From an uncultured Bacteroidota bacterium (lineage in GTDB: Bacteria > Bacteroidota > Bacteroidia > Bacteroidales > SZUA-534): DNA of 30,668 nucleotides. The notes under the pieces are model-generated. The model saw only the letters and a program-made list of their open reading frames with translations. It was not told where the DNA came from and did no database searches. Shown one piece after another: positions 1 to 7,380 of the stretch. The stretch is from positions 1-30,668 of the forward strand of contig CALABN010000277.1 in NCBI GenBank assembly GCA_937885735.1, given 5' to 3'. Each line of letters starts with the position of its first letter. The stretch's first letter is position 1. Both the position numbers and the translations under genes were made by a program.

Positions 1-733
1 GGCCTGTGCCGGCATCACCCTTGTCACATTTGTCTCCCTTGTCGCCTTTGTCTCCCTTGTCACCCTTATCGCCTTTTTCTCCATTCAAGCCATCTTGCCC
101 GGCCGGAGCGGTGAATTCAACCCAGTTTTCTGAATCTGCATTCGGCTGCTTGTCACCTTTAATGCCATCCTTTTGGGCTATCCACATGGTGTTTACACTT
201 GCATCGGTCTTGCTTGGCGCAAACACATAGTCGCCTACGTTGTACTCCGTGCCTGCCGACCATGTGCCTTTAGTGTTAAGTCCCGTGCCGGCATCGCCCT
301 TGTCACCTTTGTCGCCCTTATCACCCTTTTGGCCTTTTGCGGCATAATAAGCAAATGGAACGCTCTGCAGCTTGGTTGTGCCAAGGTCGGCGTAGGTGGT
401 GCCGCCTGTTATGTCTATTTCAACTTTCATCCAGATATCGCCAGATTCCCAGTTAACGCTGCTGAATGTGTTATCTATAGCCTTGCCGGTGCCAACTACC
501 GCCGATAATACGCCTTGAGCGTTTGTTTCCACAGTCTGGGTTTCAACGTAATGCACCGAAGTGCCATCCTGATTGACAAGACTGATGCGCAAGGATACTG
601 AACTGTTGCTTACAAGTTCACCCTGAGCATTACGAATCACAGCTTGATAGTTGAAACCATCGGTTTGAGCAGTTGCCGCAAACAATGAGAATGACAATGT
701 TAGCAACATTACTGTTTTTACATACATTTTCAT
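1..733 (-). CDS. Collagen-like repeat secreted protein, partial (C-terminus off the window)
   Basis: The minus strand is open from ATG at 733-731 to the left edge with no stop, so the gene is 3'-partial. The first 22 residues form a signal peptide (KTVMLLTLSFSLFAATAQ). Residues 24-130 begin FNYQAVIRNAQGELV and end SVPFAYYAA, an N-terminal beta-sandwich that I recognise from many Bacteroidota surface proteins. A first Gly-Asp-Lys run follows. Then comes a segment with GTWSAGTEYNVGDYVF and MWIAQKDG, which resembles a chitin/carbohydrate-binding module of the CBM5/12 kind. A second run of GDK triplets is interrupted once by GDKCDKG. Proteins of this make-up often end in a FISUMP domain, but that part is not visible. 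The product is probably exported and surface-anchored; its ligand is unknown. The gene has its own promoter at 768-797 and is divergent from the perR gene. Confidence 0.85.
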   Translation of the reverse strand, partial: MKMYVKTVMLLTLSFSLFAATAQTDGFNYQAVIRNAQGELVSNSSVSLRISLVNQDGTSVHYVETQTVETNAQGVLSAVVGTGKAIDNTFSSVNWESGDIWMKVEIDITGGTTYADLGTTKLQSVPFAYYAAKGQKGDKGDKGDKGDAGTGLNTKGTWSAGTEYNVGDYVFAPSKTDASVNTMWIAQKDGIKGDKQPNADSENWVEFTAPAGQDGLNGEKGDKGDKGDKGDKGDKCDKGDAGTG

Positions 734-767
734 ATGAGTATGATTTTGTTGATATAAATAATGGGAA

Positions 768-797
768 CAAATGTAAAATGAATTTTCATCAAACAAA
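768..797 (-). promoter_or_regulatory. Promoter of the collagen-like gene
   Basis: On the minus strand a TTTG (797-794) lies 18 bases upstream of TACATTTG (775-768). This fits the Bacteroidota sigma-ABfr consensus of TTTG near -33 and TAnnTTTG near -7. A start near 761 would leave a leader of about 28 bases before the ATG at 733. Confidence 0.55.
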
Positions 798-911
798 CAA
801 TAAGCATCAATAAATCAATGAAAAAAAACGAATAATGGCATCAACCCTCAACTCTCCTGAACAATGACAATACGTGTTGCCAACTCCTGTGAAAAAATTT
901 TTTCAAGCCAC

Positions 912-941
912 TTGCACGATTAATAAGTATCATTAAATTTG
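912..941 (+). promoter_or_regulatory. perR promoter
   Basis: TTG at 912-914 and TAAATTTG at 934-941 are 19 bases apart and match the Bacteroidota -33/-7 pattern. Transcription would begin near 948, giving a leader of about 25 bases with no Shine-Dalgarno sequence, as is common in this phylum. The -7 element overlaps the first PerR-type operator. Confidence 0.6.
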
Positions 942-972
942 TAATTGTTACAAATATGTAATTATTACAAAT
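937..972 (+). promoter_or_regulatory. Two tandem PerR/Fur-type operators in front of perR
   Basis: The first dyad, ATTTGTAATTGTTACAAAT at 937-955, has perfect 8-base arms around a 3-base centre. The second, ATATGTAATTATTACAAAT at 954-972, is the same design with one arm mismatch and ends two bases before the start codon at 974. The two overlap by two bases. Both resemble the AT-rich 7-1-7 boxes bound by PerR and Fur proteins. Their position over the -7 element, the predicted start site and the leader indicates autorepression. Confidence 0.7.
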
Positions 973-973
973 T

Positions 974-1393
974 ATGGATGCGCGTCAAAGACTTGAGGAA
1001 TGTGGTATTAAGCCATCGGCACAAAGATTGGCTATAATGCAGTATCTGCTCGACCACAAGACTCACCCGACTGTCGAAGAGATATACAGCGCTCTTTCAC
1101 CTTCAATGCCTACGTTGTCGCGGACAACGGTTTACAATACGCTGAAACTGTTTGTCGACAACAAGGTTGCCCTAATGTTGGGGATAGAGGAAAAAACAAC
1201 GCATTTTGACGGCGACACATCGCTTCACGCACATTTTCAATGTCTGAAATGTGGCAAGATATATGACATTTTCCTGAACGACCTGCCCCAACTCGGCAGT
1301 GTAAATGTCGGACAAATTGGCAATTTACAAATAGAAGAAACTGAAGTATATTATAAGGGTTATTGCAACAATTGCTTGAATAAGAAAAGATAA
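974..1393 (+). CDS. perR: PerR-type peroxide-sensing Fur-family repressor
   Basis: A 139-residue Fur-family protein. The N-terminal winged helix spans roughly residues 1-80, with the recognition-helix stretch SRTTVYNTLKLF. The five regulatory metal ligands of Bacillus PerR (H37, D85, H91, H93, D104) align with H31, D79, H85, H87 and D98 here. The Asp at the D85 position is what separates PerR from Fur, which has Glu. Two CxxC pairs (C90/C93 and C131/C134) form the structural zinc site. PerR proteins lose DNA binding when peroxide oxidises the iron-binding His residues, which derepresses oxidative-stress genes. The rubrerythrin gene 39 bases downstream on the same strand is a fitting target and probably shares the transcript. 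Two operators sit directly before the start codon, so autoregulation is likely. Assignment as PerR rather than Fur or Zur rests on the ligand set and the neighbour. Confidence 0.9.
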   Translation: MDARQRLEECGIKPSAQRLAIMQYLLDHKTHPTVEEIYSALSPSMPTLSRTTVYNTLKLFVDNKVALMLGIEEKTTHFDGDTSLHAHFQCLKCGKIYDIFLNDLPQLGSVNVGQIGNLQIEETEVYYKGYCNNCLNKKR

Positions 1394-1432
1394 TAGAATC
1401 ATATAATTGTTTAACTAAAATTCATTTTTATT

Positions 1433-1981
1433 ATGAAAAAGAAATTTGTTTGTCCGATTTGCGGATTTGTACATGAGGGGACTGAGGCACCAGACCGCTG
1501 CCCACAATGCAAGCAATTGGTAAAATGGAATGTTCTTGAAGAAGATTCTGAATTGAACTTTGTCACTGAGCACGTCGTTGGCATAGCAAAGGATACCGAC
1601 GAACAGATGAAGAAAGACCTAAACGCACACTTTATGGGCGAGGCGACTGAGGTTGGAATGTATTTGGCAATGAGCCGCCAGGCTGACCGCGAGGGATATC
1701 CTGAAATTGCCGAGGCTTTCAAGCGCTACGCATTTGAAGAGGCTGAGCACTGCGCAAAATTCGCCGAACTATTGGGCGAAGTGGTTTGGGACACAAAGAC
1801 CAACCTTGAAAAACGCATGGTTGCCGAATGCGGCGCTTGCGAGGACAAGATGCGCATCGCAAAACGCGCTAAGGAACTAAACCTTGACGCAATCCACGAT
1901 ACCGTTCACGAAATGGCAAAGGACGAGGCACGCCACGGAAAAGGATTTGCAGGTTTGTTCAAACGTTATTTTGGAAAATAG
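1433..1981 (+). CDS. rbr: Rubrerythrin with N-terminal rubredoxin domain (reverse rubrerythrin)
   Basis: A 182-residue peroxide-reducing non-haem iron protein of the cytoplasm. The rubredoxin-like Fe(Cys)4 domain is at the N-terminus, with C7, C10, C23 and C26 in CPICG and CPQC. The four-helix di-iron domain follows from about residue 45, with GEATE (70-74), EEAEH (102-106), CGACEDK (133-139) and DEARHGKGF (164-172) supplying the Glu and His ligands. In classical rubrerythrin the order is di-iron domain first, so this is the reverse type known from Clostridium, where it acts as an NADH-driven peroxidase with electron-transfer partners. It detoxifies hydrogen peroxide in anaerobes. It lies 39 bases after perR on the same strand and ends at a strong terminator, which indicates a two-gene perR-rbr operon. 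Confidence 0.93.
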   Translation: MKKKFVCPICGFVHEGTEAPDRCPQCKQLVKWNVLEEDSELNFVTEHVVGIAKDTDEQMKKDLNAHFMGEATEVGMYLAMSRQADREGYPEIAEAFKRYAFEEAEHCAKFAELLGEVVWDTKTNLEKRMVAECGACEDKMRIAKRAKELNLDAIHDTVHEMAKDEARHGKGFAGLFKRYFGK

Positions 1982-2009
1982 TTTTTTCATAGTGTAGTTA
2001 GTAGAAATG

Positions 2010-2045
2010 AAAGGGCATCGCCGAAAGGCGGTGCCCTTTATTTTT
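2010..2045 (+). terminator. Terminator after rubrerythrin
   Basis: A 13-bp stem (2010-2022 with 2027-2039, one G-T wobble) closed by a GAAA tetraloop is followed by ATTTTT. It ends the perR-rbr transcript. The stem has AAAGGG at its base, so some activity for the convergent lipoprotein gene is possible, but no T-run follows on the minus strand. Confidence 0.85.
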
Positions 2046-2162
2046 GGCAATGTTATTGTTGAAAGTTTGTGATTGCTTTCAATAATATTTTGAAAAATTT
2101 ATAAAAACAATGCGCACAATGTAACTTTCAACGACAAGGTGCCATATTCCAGCCTTTTCAAA

Positions 2163-2642
2163 TCAATTGCTCGCAAATAATAGTTTACCTGAAAAACTCA
2201 GAGGATACTTTCCGCACATCATGCTGAAGTCTATCTGTCCGTCCTTAGTTTTGCCTGTAAAACCAGTGATTGTGTATTGCGGGAACGGGCCACCCATTGC
2301 CTGCGGCACAATGTTGTTTCCGCCGAATTCCAGATTTTCGTCGCCCACAACATATTTGATACTGTCGATTGTCATATCGAGCTGAATCGGCATTTTTTCA
2401 GAAAACTTGACCTGATTCATAACAATACGCAGATAATCTTTGTCGAAAAAATCAACATCGACAAGTACATCGGCCTGAGTGAAAACCGAACTATCGTCTT
2501 GAGTAACGCTCATGGTACCACCCCAAGTGTATATTTCTCTAATAAAAAACCGCTCGTTGTCATCATTGTTTTCATCGTCCTTGTCGCAAGCCACAAAAAC
2601 CATTGCAATTGACATTAACAAAATGTTTAAATAACGTCTCAT
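2163..2642 (-). CDS. Small lipoprotein, possibly calycin-like, paired with a TonB receptor
   Basis: A 159-residue lipoprotein precursor. The signal peptide ends in VFVAC, with the lipidated Cys at position 19. The mature N-terminus CDKDDENNDDNE is acidic, like the lipoprotein export signal that sends Bacteroidota lipoproteins to the cell surface. The rest is rich in short alternating strands (for example VLVDVDFFDKDYLRIVM) and ends KYPLSFSGKLLF, which suggests a small beta-barrel. It resembles the calycin-like lipoproteins of Bacteroides, but this is recognition by shape only. The gene starts 21 bases after the end of the TonB-dependent receptor gene on the same strand. It probably encodes a surface partner that captures the receptor's ligand. 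The function is not known. Confidence 0.75.
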   Translation of the reverse strand: MRRYLNILLMSIAMVFVACDKDDENNDDNERFFIREIYTWGGTMSVTQDDSSVFTQADVLVDVDFFDKDYLRIVMNQVKFSEKMPIQLDMTIDSIKYVVGDENLEFGGNNIVPQAMGGPFPQYTITGFTGKTKDGQIDFSMMCGKYPLSFSGKLLFASN

Positions 2643-2663
2643 TTTAATTTAATTTTTAAATAT

Positions 2664-4898
2664 TTATAAATAAAGATTCAATGTCAGCCCAAAGCGTGCG
2701 GGCTTCCCTTTTGAAAGGAATGTATTGCCCACCGATACAAAGTAGAAATTACAGAAATCGGTATTGGTGATGTTCTTAGCCCAAAGACGAAGACCCCATT
2801 TGGAGCCGCCCGCTCCAACCGACGCCGACAGTTGCGAATAATAGTCCTGACAAACACTGTTAGCCTCGTTCCAATATATCCTACCAGCGCCAGTGTAGCC
2901 CAACTGCGCTGAAAAATTGCTGACCAGACGACTGCCAATATTGAAATTGGCGATTGCGGACGCTGAAACGGTGTGTTCAGGCACATAGGGCAAACGGTTG
3001 CCTGAATAGTCGGCTACTCCGTTGTCGTAATCAATGAACGTGGCATTGGTGTAGCCATACGAAGCCTCGACGTGAAAAATCTGCGAAAGGCTTGCCTTTG
3101 CCGACACCTCTGCGCCAAAACTCCGTGTCCGTCCAGCATTGGTCATCATACGTCCAGTGCTTTTGCCACTCGGGAAGACCGTAAGTTGCTGGTCGCGGCA
3201 ATCAATATAGAAAAGCGCCATATCGGCATTCAGCCTCTTGTCGAAAAGAGCGAGATGCGACCCTACCTCATAGTTCCAGTCGTGCTCGGGTTTGTAACCT
3301 ACAACGTCGTCCACGGTGGTGACGGCAATTCCGTCGTCGAAATAGACTCCCAACGAGCCCATAAGGTCGGTTTTCATCTTGCTTTGCAGAATGTCGGAAA
3401 ACATTTGCGTGTTGTACCCGCCTGACTTGAACCCGCGCGAAGCAGTAAGGTAGATGCTCTGCCCGTTGACGGCGTACTGCAACGACAGTTTGGGCAAAAC
3501 CTCAAGGAAACTTACGTTTTCTGTGCCTTTCATCTCGGTTCGCATCGGCTTGAACTTGTCCATTGTAAGAGTGAAACGATAGTTTATGTCGGCGCTGTTG
3601 CGATACTCAAACCCAATATGCTCATAGTCGAGCCGAAGGCCAGCCGTGAGGGTGAAGTTACCGAAAAACGGCATCTCGGCTTGCCCGTAAACTGCCAAAC
3701 CCAAAACTGGCGTGGTGAAATGGCTGTTAATCGCAAATTCGTCCTCGGCAAACAAGATGCTTGCATCGGGGAATGCCGTCTGAATGCCAGCGTTGGCGTT
3801 GTCAAGAATGAGTTCGGAAATGCCGTCAGACTTGAAGGTTACGGGCGCCGACATGCGGTTATGTTTAAAAAAGGTCGAAAGACCGCCAATCCAGTTCAAC
3901 CTTTGGTTTTGATTGCAAAAAGTAATCTCTTCGGTGACAATATGTTCTGATTGTTTCTGTTGTAAGGTAAACATGCTCTTAGCGGTAAAATCCTGGTCAA
4001 GGCGCATATCGTCGTCGAGATACTGGTACGAAAGCACATTCTGCATCTGCACATTGCCAACAGTGCGTTGCGCCACAATGCCGTCGACCAGATGCGTGCG
4101 GGTGTAGCCACACTCGTCGTTGTAGGCCACGGGAAGAGTCTTGCGCGCCACGGTGTCATATTGGGCGTAGGCGTAGCCACCCTCGTCGGAAAAGTCGATG
4201 CTGAAGGTGTTGTCGACCTGCCAGCCACTCAAATTACGCCACACGAGACGAGCACGGCCAGCCAGCCCGTTCTGCCAGTCGCAACGGTCACCCGTGTGCT
4301 CGTTGGTGAAAAAACCGTCGGTATGCTGACCGCTGATGCAGATGCTGAAGGCAAAGTTGCCGTTGGCGTCCTGATATGTCGATGCCGAAGTCCGCAACGA
4401 ATTGCCGTTGCCGTATTCGAGACTGATTCGCGTACCGTTGTAGTTAAGTGGCGACAGCGTGGTTATGCCTATGATGCCGCCAATAGTGTTGCGCCCATAT
4501 AGTGTCGCCTGCGGTCCGCGAAGCACGTCGATGCGCCGGATATCCCATAGCGACTCGTCGAAACTGTTTTTGTTGAGATAAGGTATTTGGTCGACATACA
4601 TCCCCACGGCTGGGTTGTCAATGCGACTACCTATTCCACGTACATATATAGATGACGTCATCTTTGATCCGTAGTCGGGAATATGAAGGTTCGGGGTGAC
4701 GCCTGCAAAACCGGCAATACTACCAATCTGCTGCCGCTCAATATCTTTCATGAAAAAAGATGAAGATGCCAACGGCATCACTTGAAGATTCGACTTCGCC
4801 TTGAACGAAGCGGTAATATCGACATCGGCAATGCGGATAGCCGTATCCGACGCCGAGACGGCCAACAACGATGCTATAGCCATGTCAAAAAGAAACAT
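2664..4898 (-). CDS. TonB-dependent outer-membrane receptor
   Basis: A 744-residue outer-membrane active transporter. A short signal peptide (FLFDMAIASLLAVSAS) is followed directly by the plug domain, with the typical stretches SIYVRGIGSR, GMYVDQIPY and RIDVLRGPQATLYGRNTIGG (about residues 60-145). The remainder is a 22-strand beta-barrel with alternating hydrophobic residues, ending ARFGLTLNLYL. There is no N-terminal carboxypeptidase-like domain and no SusD gene, so this is a classical siderophore/vitamin-type receptor rather than a SusC glycan porter. A TAG codon two codons before ATG 4898 limits the start; ATG 4883 is an alternative. The small lipoprotein gene 21 bases downstream is the only partner in view. 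The substrate cannot be told from sequence; iron chelates, haem or cobalamin are the usual cargo. No cobalamin riboswitch was recognised in the upstream 330 bases. Confidence 0.9.
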   Translation of the reverse strand: MFLFDMAIASLLAVSASDTAIRIADVDITASFKAKSNLQVMPLASSSFFMKDIERQQIGSIAGFAGVTPNLHIPDYGSKMTSSIYVRGIGSRIDNPAVGMYVDQIPYLNKNSFDESLWDIRRIDVLRGPQATLYGRNTIGGIIGITTLSPLNYNGTRISLEYGNGNSLRTSASTYQDANGNFAFSICISGQHTDGFFTNEHTGDRCDWQNGLAGRARLVWRNLSGWQVDNTFSIDFSDEGGYAYAQYDTVARKTLPVAYNDECGYTRTHLVDGIVAQRTVGNVQMQNVLSYQYLDDDMRLDQDFTAKSMFTLQQKQSEHIVTEEITFCNQNQRLNWIGGLSTFFKHNRMSAPVTFKSDGISELILDNANAGIQTAFPDASILFAEDEFAINSHFTTPVLGLAVYGQAEMPFFGNFTLTAGLRLDYEHIGFEYRNSADINYRFTLTMDKFKPMRTEMKGTENVSFLEVLPKLSLQYAVNGQSIYLTASRGFKSGGYNTQMFSDILQSKMKTDLMGSLGVYFDDGIAVTTVDDVVGYKPEHDWNYEVGSHLALFDKRLNADMALFYIDCRDQQLTVFPSGKSTGRMMTNAGRTRSFGAEVSAKASLSQIFHVEASYGYTNATFIDYDNGVADYSGNRLPYVPEHTVSASAIANFNIGSRLVSNFSAQLGYTGAGRIYWNEANSVCQDYYSQLSASVGAGGSKWGLRLWAKNITNTDFCNFYFVSVGNTFLSKGKPARFGLTLNLYL

Positions 4899-4985
4899 CC
4901 CCTATTCCAAATATGAATCAGCATTATATCGATACGAAATGCCTGACATTGCACATGTGATATGCCGACATTCCGAAATCGGCGG

Positions 4986-4993
4986 CAAAAGTA
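4986..4993 (-). promoter_or_regulatory. Candidate -7 element of the TonB receptor gene
   Basis: TACTTTTG on the minus strand followed by CCGCC matches the Bacteroidota TAnnTTTG -7 element and would start a transcript about 85 bases before the ATG. No TTG at the right -33 distance was seen, so the call is tentative. Confidence 0.4.
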
Positions 4994-5199
4994 AATTTGA
5001 CCATTATAATATATTAGGACAAAAACATGTTTTATTGGCACTTTTAACTTGTCCGCATATTTTTTATTCCACACACTGGGTATCCACTGCGCCTTCGGAG
5101 ATTTACCGTACCGGCCAATCGGCATATAAATCTTAAATGATTATTTGTTAAGTATTTCACTATCTTTTTGACAAGCATATAAGATATTGCAAAAATTAC

Positions 5200-5207
5200 T
5201 AATTTTG
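5200..5207 (+). promoter_or_regulatory. Candidate -7 element of bipA
   Basis: TAATTTTG followed by CACCC fits the Bacteroidota -7 element. It would start transcription only about 15 bases before the ATG at 5229. This is one reason to prefer that ATG over a TTG at 5187. A matching -33 TTG at 18-19 bases was not found. Confidence 0.45.
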
Positions 5208-5228
5208 CACCCTCAAAATTTAGGGAAA

Positions 5229-7043
5229 ATGAAAGGTATCAGAAACATCGCAATCATTGCACACGTCGACCACGGGAAAACGACATTGGTTGACAAAATC
5301 CTTTTGCAGACGAAACTGTTCAAGGAACATGCTCAAGGCGAACTCTTCCTTGACAACAACGACCTTGAACGCGAACGAGGAATAACCATTTTGTCGAAGA
5401 ACGTATCGGTAACTTACAAGGATACAAAAATCAACATCATCGACACTCCGGGCCACTCCGACTTTGGCGGTGAAGTTGAACGCGTGCTGAACATGGCCGA
5501 CGGTGTATTGCTGCTGGTAGATGCCTTTGAAGGTCCGATGCCGCAGACACGTTTTGTGCTTCAAAAGGCCATTCAACTCGGCCTGAAACCCATTGTGGTG
5601 ATAAACAAGGTTGACAAGCCCAACTGCCGTCCCGACGAGGTTTGCGAGCAGGTATTCGAACTTATGTTCCAACTTGATGCCAACGAGGACCAACTAGACT
5701 TCCCGGTAATCTACGGCTCGGCAAAGAACGGCTGGATGACCGATGATCTCAAGAAGTCATCAGAGGATCTCTATCCTTTACTTGACGCCATTCTGAAATA
5801 TATTCCCGAACCACATGCCGAGCAAGGTTCGCTGCAGATGCTCATCACATCGCTCGACTATTCGTCGTACGTGGGACGTATCGCCGTAGGCCGCGTTCAC
5901 CGTGGCACAATACATTCAGGCGAGCAGATAAGCCTTTGCAAGCGCGACGGCTCAATTGTCAAATCACGCATCAAGAAGTTGTACGTTTTTGAAGGCATGG
6001 GCAAGGCAAAGGTTGAAGCCGTTGAGGCAGGCGACATCTGCGCCGTCATGGGCATCGACGGATTTGAAATCGGCGATACGATTGCCGACAACGAGAATCC
6101 TGAGCCACTGCCGACAATCACGATTGACGAGCCTACAATGAGCATGCTCTTCACTATCAACAACTCGCCTTTCTTCGGCAAGGACGGCAAATTCGTAACA
6201 TCACGCCACCTGAAGGAGCGTCTGGAAAGAGAATTGGAAAAGAACCTTGCACTTCGCGTAGAGCCTACCGATTCAGCCGACTCGTTCACAGTTTACGGCC
6301 GAGGCGTACTTCACTTGTCAATCCTTATAGAGGGAATGCGCCGCGAAGGATACGAACTGCAAGTTGGACAGCCACAAGTCATCATCAAGGAAATAGCAGG
6401 CGAGAAATGCGAGCCAGTCGAGGAACTGACTATCGACCTTCCTGAAGACTGCTCAGGCAAGGCCATTGAAATGGTTACCCGCCGAAAGGGCGAACTTGTA
6501 AGCATGGACCGCAAAGGCGACCGCATTCACCTCGATTTCAAGATCCCTTCGCGAGGCATAATCGGCCTGTCGAGCAACATGATGACGGCAACTGCAGGCG
6601 AGGCCGTAATAGCCCACCGATTTATCGATTTTGAGCCTTACAAGGGCGAGATTGAGAAACGCATCAACGGATCACTGATTGTTATGGAAAGCGGCACAAG
6701 CATTGCATACGCACTTAACAAACTTCAGGACCGTGGCAAATTCTTCATCGAACCTATGGAAGATGTCTATGCCGGCCAGGTTGTTGGCGAGAGCACTCGT
6801 CCAGGCGACATTGTGATAAACGTCACCAAGTCGAAGAAACTGACCAACATGCGTGCCTCCGGCTCTGACGAGAAGGTGAGCATCGCACCACCTATCAAAT
6901 TCTCACTTGAAGAGGCTTTGGAATACATCCAGAAGGACGAATATGTTGAAATAACTCCGCATAGCATGCGTCTGCGCAAAATCATTCTTGACGAGACTGA
7001 ACGCAAGCGCGCAAACATGCGTGAGCAAAGCATAAATGCCTAA
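5229..7043 (+). CDS. typA: Ribosome-associated GTPase BipA/TypA
   Basis: A translational GTPase of the EF-G/LepA superfamily that binds the ribosome and supports 50S assembly, especially in cold or stress. From ATG 5229 the protein has 604 residues, close to the 607 of E. coli BipA. The G domain shows AHVDHGKT (11-18), [27 protein letters not shown] and the G5 motif GSAKNGW. Domains II, III and V follow, and the BipA-specific C-terminal region begins near residue 480, with the stretch [17 protein letters not shown]. An upstream in-frame TTG at 5187 was rejected because the added residues do not belong to the family and it would place the promoter inside the gene. The gene stands alone, with its own promoter element and a strong terminator. 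Confidence 0.97.
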   Translation: MKGIRNIAIIAHVDHGKTTLVDKILLQTKLFKEHAQGELFLDNNDLERERGITILSKNVSVTYKDTKINIIDTPGHSDFGGEVERVLNMADGVLLLVDAFEGPMPQTRFVLQKAIQLGLKPIVVINKVDKPNCRPDEVCEQVFELMFQLDANEDQLDFPVIYGSAKNGWMTDDLKKSSEDLYPLLDAILKYIPEPHAEQGSLQMLITSLDYSSYVGRIAVGRVHRGTIHSGEQISLCKRDGSIVKSRIKKLYVFEGMGKAKVEAVEAGDICAVMGIDGFEIGDTIADNENPEPLPTITIDEPTMSMLFTINNSPFFGKDGKFVTSRHLKERLERELEKNLALRVEPTDSADSFTVYGRGVLHLSILIEGMRREGYELQVGQPQVIIKEIAGEKCEPVEELTIDLPEDCSGKAIEMVTRRKGELVSMDRKGDRIHLDFKIPSRGIIGLSSNMMTATAGEAVIAHRFIDFEPYKGEIEKRINGSLIVMESGTSIAYALNKLQDRGKFFIEPMEDVYAGQVVGESTRPGDIVINVTKSKKLTNMRASGSDEKVSIAPPIKFSLEEALEYIQKDEYVEITPHSMRLRKIILDETERKRANMREQSINA

Positions 7044-7067
7044 CATTTTTTCATAATAAGCATCTCA

Positions 7068-7106
7068 AAACGGCTTGGGTTTCGGCTCAGGCCGTTTGTT
7101 TTTTTA
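7068..7106 (+). terminator. Terminator of bipA
   Basis: A 12-bp stem (7068-7079 with 7086-7097, including two G-T wobbles) with loop TTTCGG is followed by TG and seven T residues. Confidence 0.85.
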
Positions 7107-7141
7107 TCATTTGTTGCTGACTATATCGGTCTGCAATCTTT

Positions 7142-7172
7142 TTTTGCCTTATACATTTATTGATTAGCTTTG
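7142..7172 (+). promoter_or_regulatory. Promoter of the NifX-like gene and its leader
   Basis: TTTTG ending at 7146 lies 18 bases before TAGCTTTG at 7165-7172, followed by CCC. This is one of the best Bacteroidota-type promoters in the window. It predicts a start near 7179, which leaves a leader of about 200 bases before the NifX-like gene. Confidence 0.6.
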
Positions 7173-7184
7173 CCCATCAATAAA

Positions 7185-7205
7185 GGGGACTTCCATAAAT
7201 TCCCC
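7185..7205 (+). repeat. GGGGA/TCCCC inverted repeat at the start of the NifX leader
   Basis: GGGGA and TCCCC flank the 11 bases CTTCCATAAAT, a short GC-clamped hairpin in an AT-rich stretch, a few bases after the predicted transcription start. It could be a 5' stabilising hairpin or an operator. Confidence 0.4.
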
Positions 7206-7224
7206 GATTTTACTATTTTAGAAT

Positions 7225-7356
7225 ATGGATTATTCTTTAAATTTTTGTGTGCTTTTGAAATATTGTTGTCATATTGATGACATGCACTCAGTAACAGTGC
7301 CCGAAATCATCTATCTGCCTGACAAAACTTTCAAAATCACTACAAGCAATTCATAA
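7225..7356 (+). CDS. Possible 43-residue upstream ORF in the NifX leader
   Basis: ATG 7225 opens a 43-codon frame ending at TAA 7354-7356, 24 bases before the NifX-like ATG. The product begins MDYSLNFCVLLKYCCHIDDM and has three Cys and two His residues in its first half. No family was recognised. The frame lies wholly inside the predicted transcript. It may be a short leader peptide or a chance frame; Bacteroidota genes do not show a clear Shine-Dalgarno to decide it. Confidence 0.25.
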   Translation: MDYSLNFCVLLKYCCHIDDMHSVTVPEIIYLPDKTFKITTSNS

Positions 7357-7380
7357 AACACCACATTAAAATTAATAGTA

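Larger units (their letters stand above)
4899..5228. other. Divergent intergenic region between the TonB receptor gene and bipA
   Basis: These 330 AT-rich bases carry the two candidate -7 elements at 4986-4993 (minus) and 5200-5207 (plus). I saw no RNA gene and no riboswitch. A minus-strand frame at 4874-5125 is open but has no recognisable family, overlaps the start of the receptor gene and is not counted as a gene. Confidence 0.5.

Noticed and set aside
6..230. A plus-strand frame of Ser-Pro-Leu repeats at the left edge.
   Set aside because: It is the reverse complement of the Gly-Asp-Lys repeat of the collagen-like gene, which has a signal peptide and promoter.
4874..5125. An 83-codon minus-strand frame beginning MPIGRYGKSPKAQWIPSVWN upstream of the TonB receptor.
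   Set aside because: It overlaps the start of the receptor gene, turns into low-complexity AT-rich residues and matches no family known to me; it lies across the likely promoter.
4899..5186. A cobalamin riboswitch before the TonB receptor gene.
   Set aside because: Neither the B12 box nor the surrounding conserved stems could be found on the minus strand.
5187..5228. An in-frame TTG start for bipA that would add 14 residues.
   Set aside because: The family begins at [18 protein letters not shown] and the candidate -7 element lies within the added stretch.
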